From Trichinella spiralis (Eukaryota > Nematoda > Enoplea > Trichinellida > Trichinellidae), in NCBI GenBank assembly GCA_000181795.3, contig CM012955.1:6149716-6213715 (forward strand): a stretch of 64,000 bases of DNA, in the 5' to 3' direction. The notes below the pieces were generated by a model that was given only the letters and a program-made list of their open reading frames with translations, ran no database searches and had not been told where the DNA came from. Positions 62,912 to 64,000 of this stretch are shown piece by piece. A program made the translations under genes and the position numbers. Position 1 is the stretch's first letter. Each line of letters starts with the position of its first letter.

Positions 62912-63099
62912 TAATTGTAGTATTAATTTTTCAAATTTTTATTTTCTTTGACACACTTTTTGAATATTTAGCTGCTGATGACGCGTAGCGTTTTCGAGTG
63001 TAGTGTCTTGCTCTTGAAATTTGACAAAATTATTATTTACCTGTTTTTAGAGGTCACGAAAATAAGAAGAATATTTATTTTTTTCTGTTTTCTGAAAAC

Positions 63100-64000
<901 letters not shown>

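Larger units (their letters stand above)
61300..63050 (+). promoter_or_regulatory. Promoter / 5' untranslated region of MEF2
   Basis: Composition rises clearly from about 61.3 kb, with many CT runs (61448-61500, 62590-62640, 62756-62791) and trinucleotide repeats. A good acceptor (CTGTTTTTAG) ends at 63050, 49 nt before the MEF2 ATG, so at least one untranslated exon should lie upstream, probably within this block. The open frames inside (61292-61648, 62048-62332, 62357-62572) are translations of CT and CTG repeats. Confidence 0.5.
44904..63099. other. 18-kb region without a convincing gene, upstream of MEF2
   Basis: AT-rich and repeat-spotted. It holds a decayed copia-like fragment (46180-46700), a weak small-peptide frame (48229-48435), a pyrimidine-rich tract (53160-53255), a GC-raised block (56400-56720) and a cluster of microsatellites from 57.5 kb onward. 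Two short spliceable-looking segments at 45643-45669 and 45680-45760 could belong to the end of the MOLO-1-like transcript. Much of the region may be regulatory DNA or untranslated leader exons of MEF2. Confidence 0.5.

Overview
The window is animal (metazoan) nuclear DNA, strongly AT-rich. Its genes are interrupted by GT-AG introns, many only 50-150 nt long and often ending in TTTTCAG or TTTTTAG. That splice style, a MOLO-1-type receptor modulator, a punctin/MADD-4-like gene and a nematode-style orphan receptor point to a nematode. A Trichinella/Trichuris-like (Dorylaimia) worm is my best guess, but this is inference from gene content and not a database match. Gene models were built by hand: I chained exons by splice sites, reading phase and recalled family sequence. 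Most multi-exon models close in frame to a stop codon.

Layout. (1) 1-1562 (+): the 3' part of a RUS1/DUF647 membrane protein. (2) 4251-7807 (-): a Scratch-type zinc-finger repressor with a 2.9-kb intron, preceded by a GC-raised promoter-like block. (3) 9478-11673 (-): a complete nine-exon CABLES gene (CDK5/ABL substrate with a C-terminal cyclin box). (4) 14018-14998 (+): an intronless rhodopsin-like orphan receptor. (5) 16466-17414 (+): NDUFS7, the complex I 20-kDa subunit. (6) 18291-19106 (+): an intronless 271-residue protein that I do not recognise. (7) 19570-21172 (-): an eight-exon SLC35B3-type PAPS transporter. (8) 22036-31559 (-): a punctin/MADD-4-like secreted ADAMTS-like protein in about 23 exons, with about eleven TSP1 repeats, one Ig domain and a PLAC domain. 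(9) 37838-44903 (+): a MOLO-1-like single-pass membrane protein. (10) 44904-63099: about 18 kb without a convincing gene, holding microsatellites, GC-raised blocks and a Ty1/copia-type relic. (11) 63100-63753 (+): the first two coding exons of MEF2 (MADS box and MEF2 domain), running off the window.

Functional theme. Punctin/MADD-4 organises acetylcholine and GABA receptors at the worm neuromuscular junction, and MOLO-1 is an auxiliary protein of levamisole-type acetylcholine receptors. Here they lie head to head about 6.3 kb apart, with the muscle/neuron regulator MEF2 further along and a neural Scratch repressor and CABLES at the other end. This clustering is the most interesting signal I found. 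I saw no CRISPR array, no rRNA or tRNA gene, and no intact mobile element.
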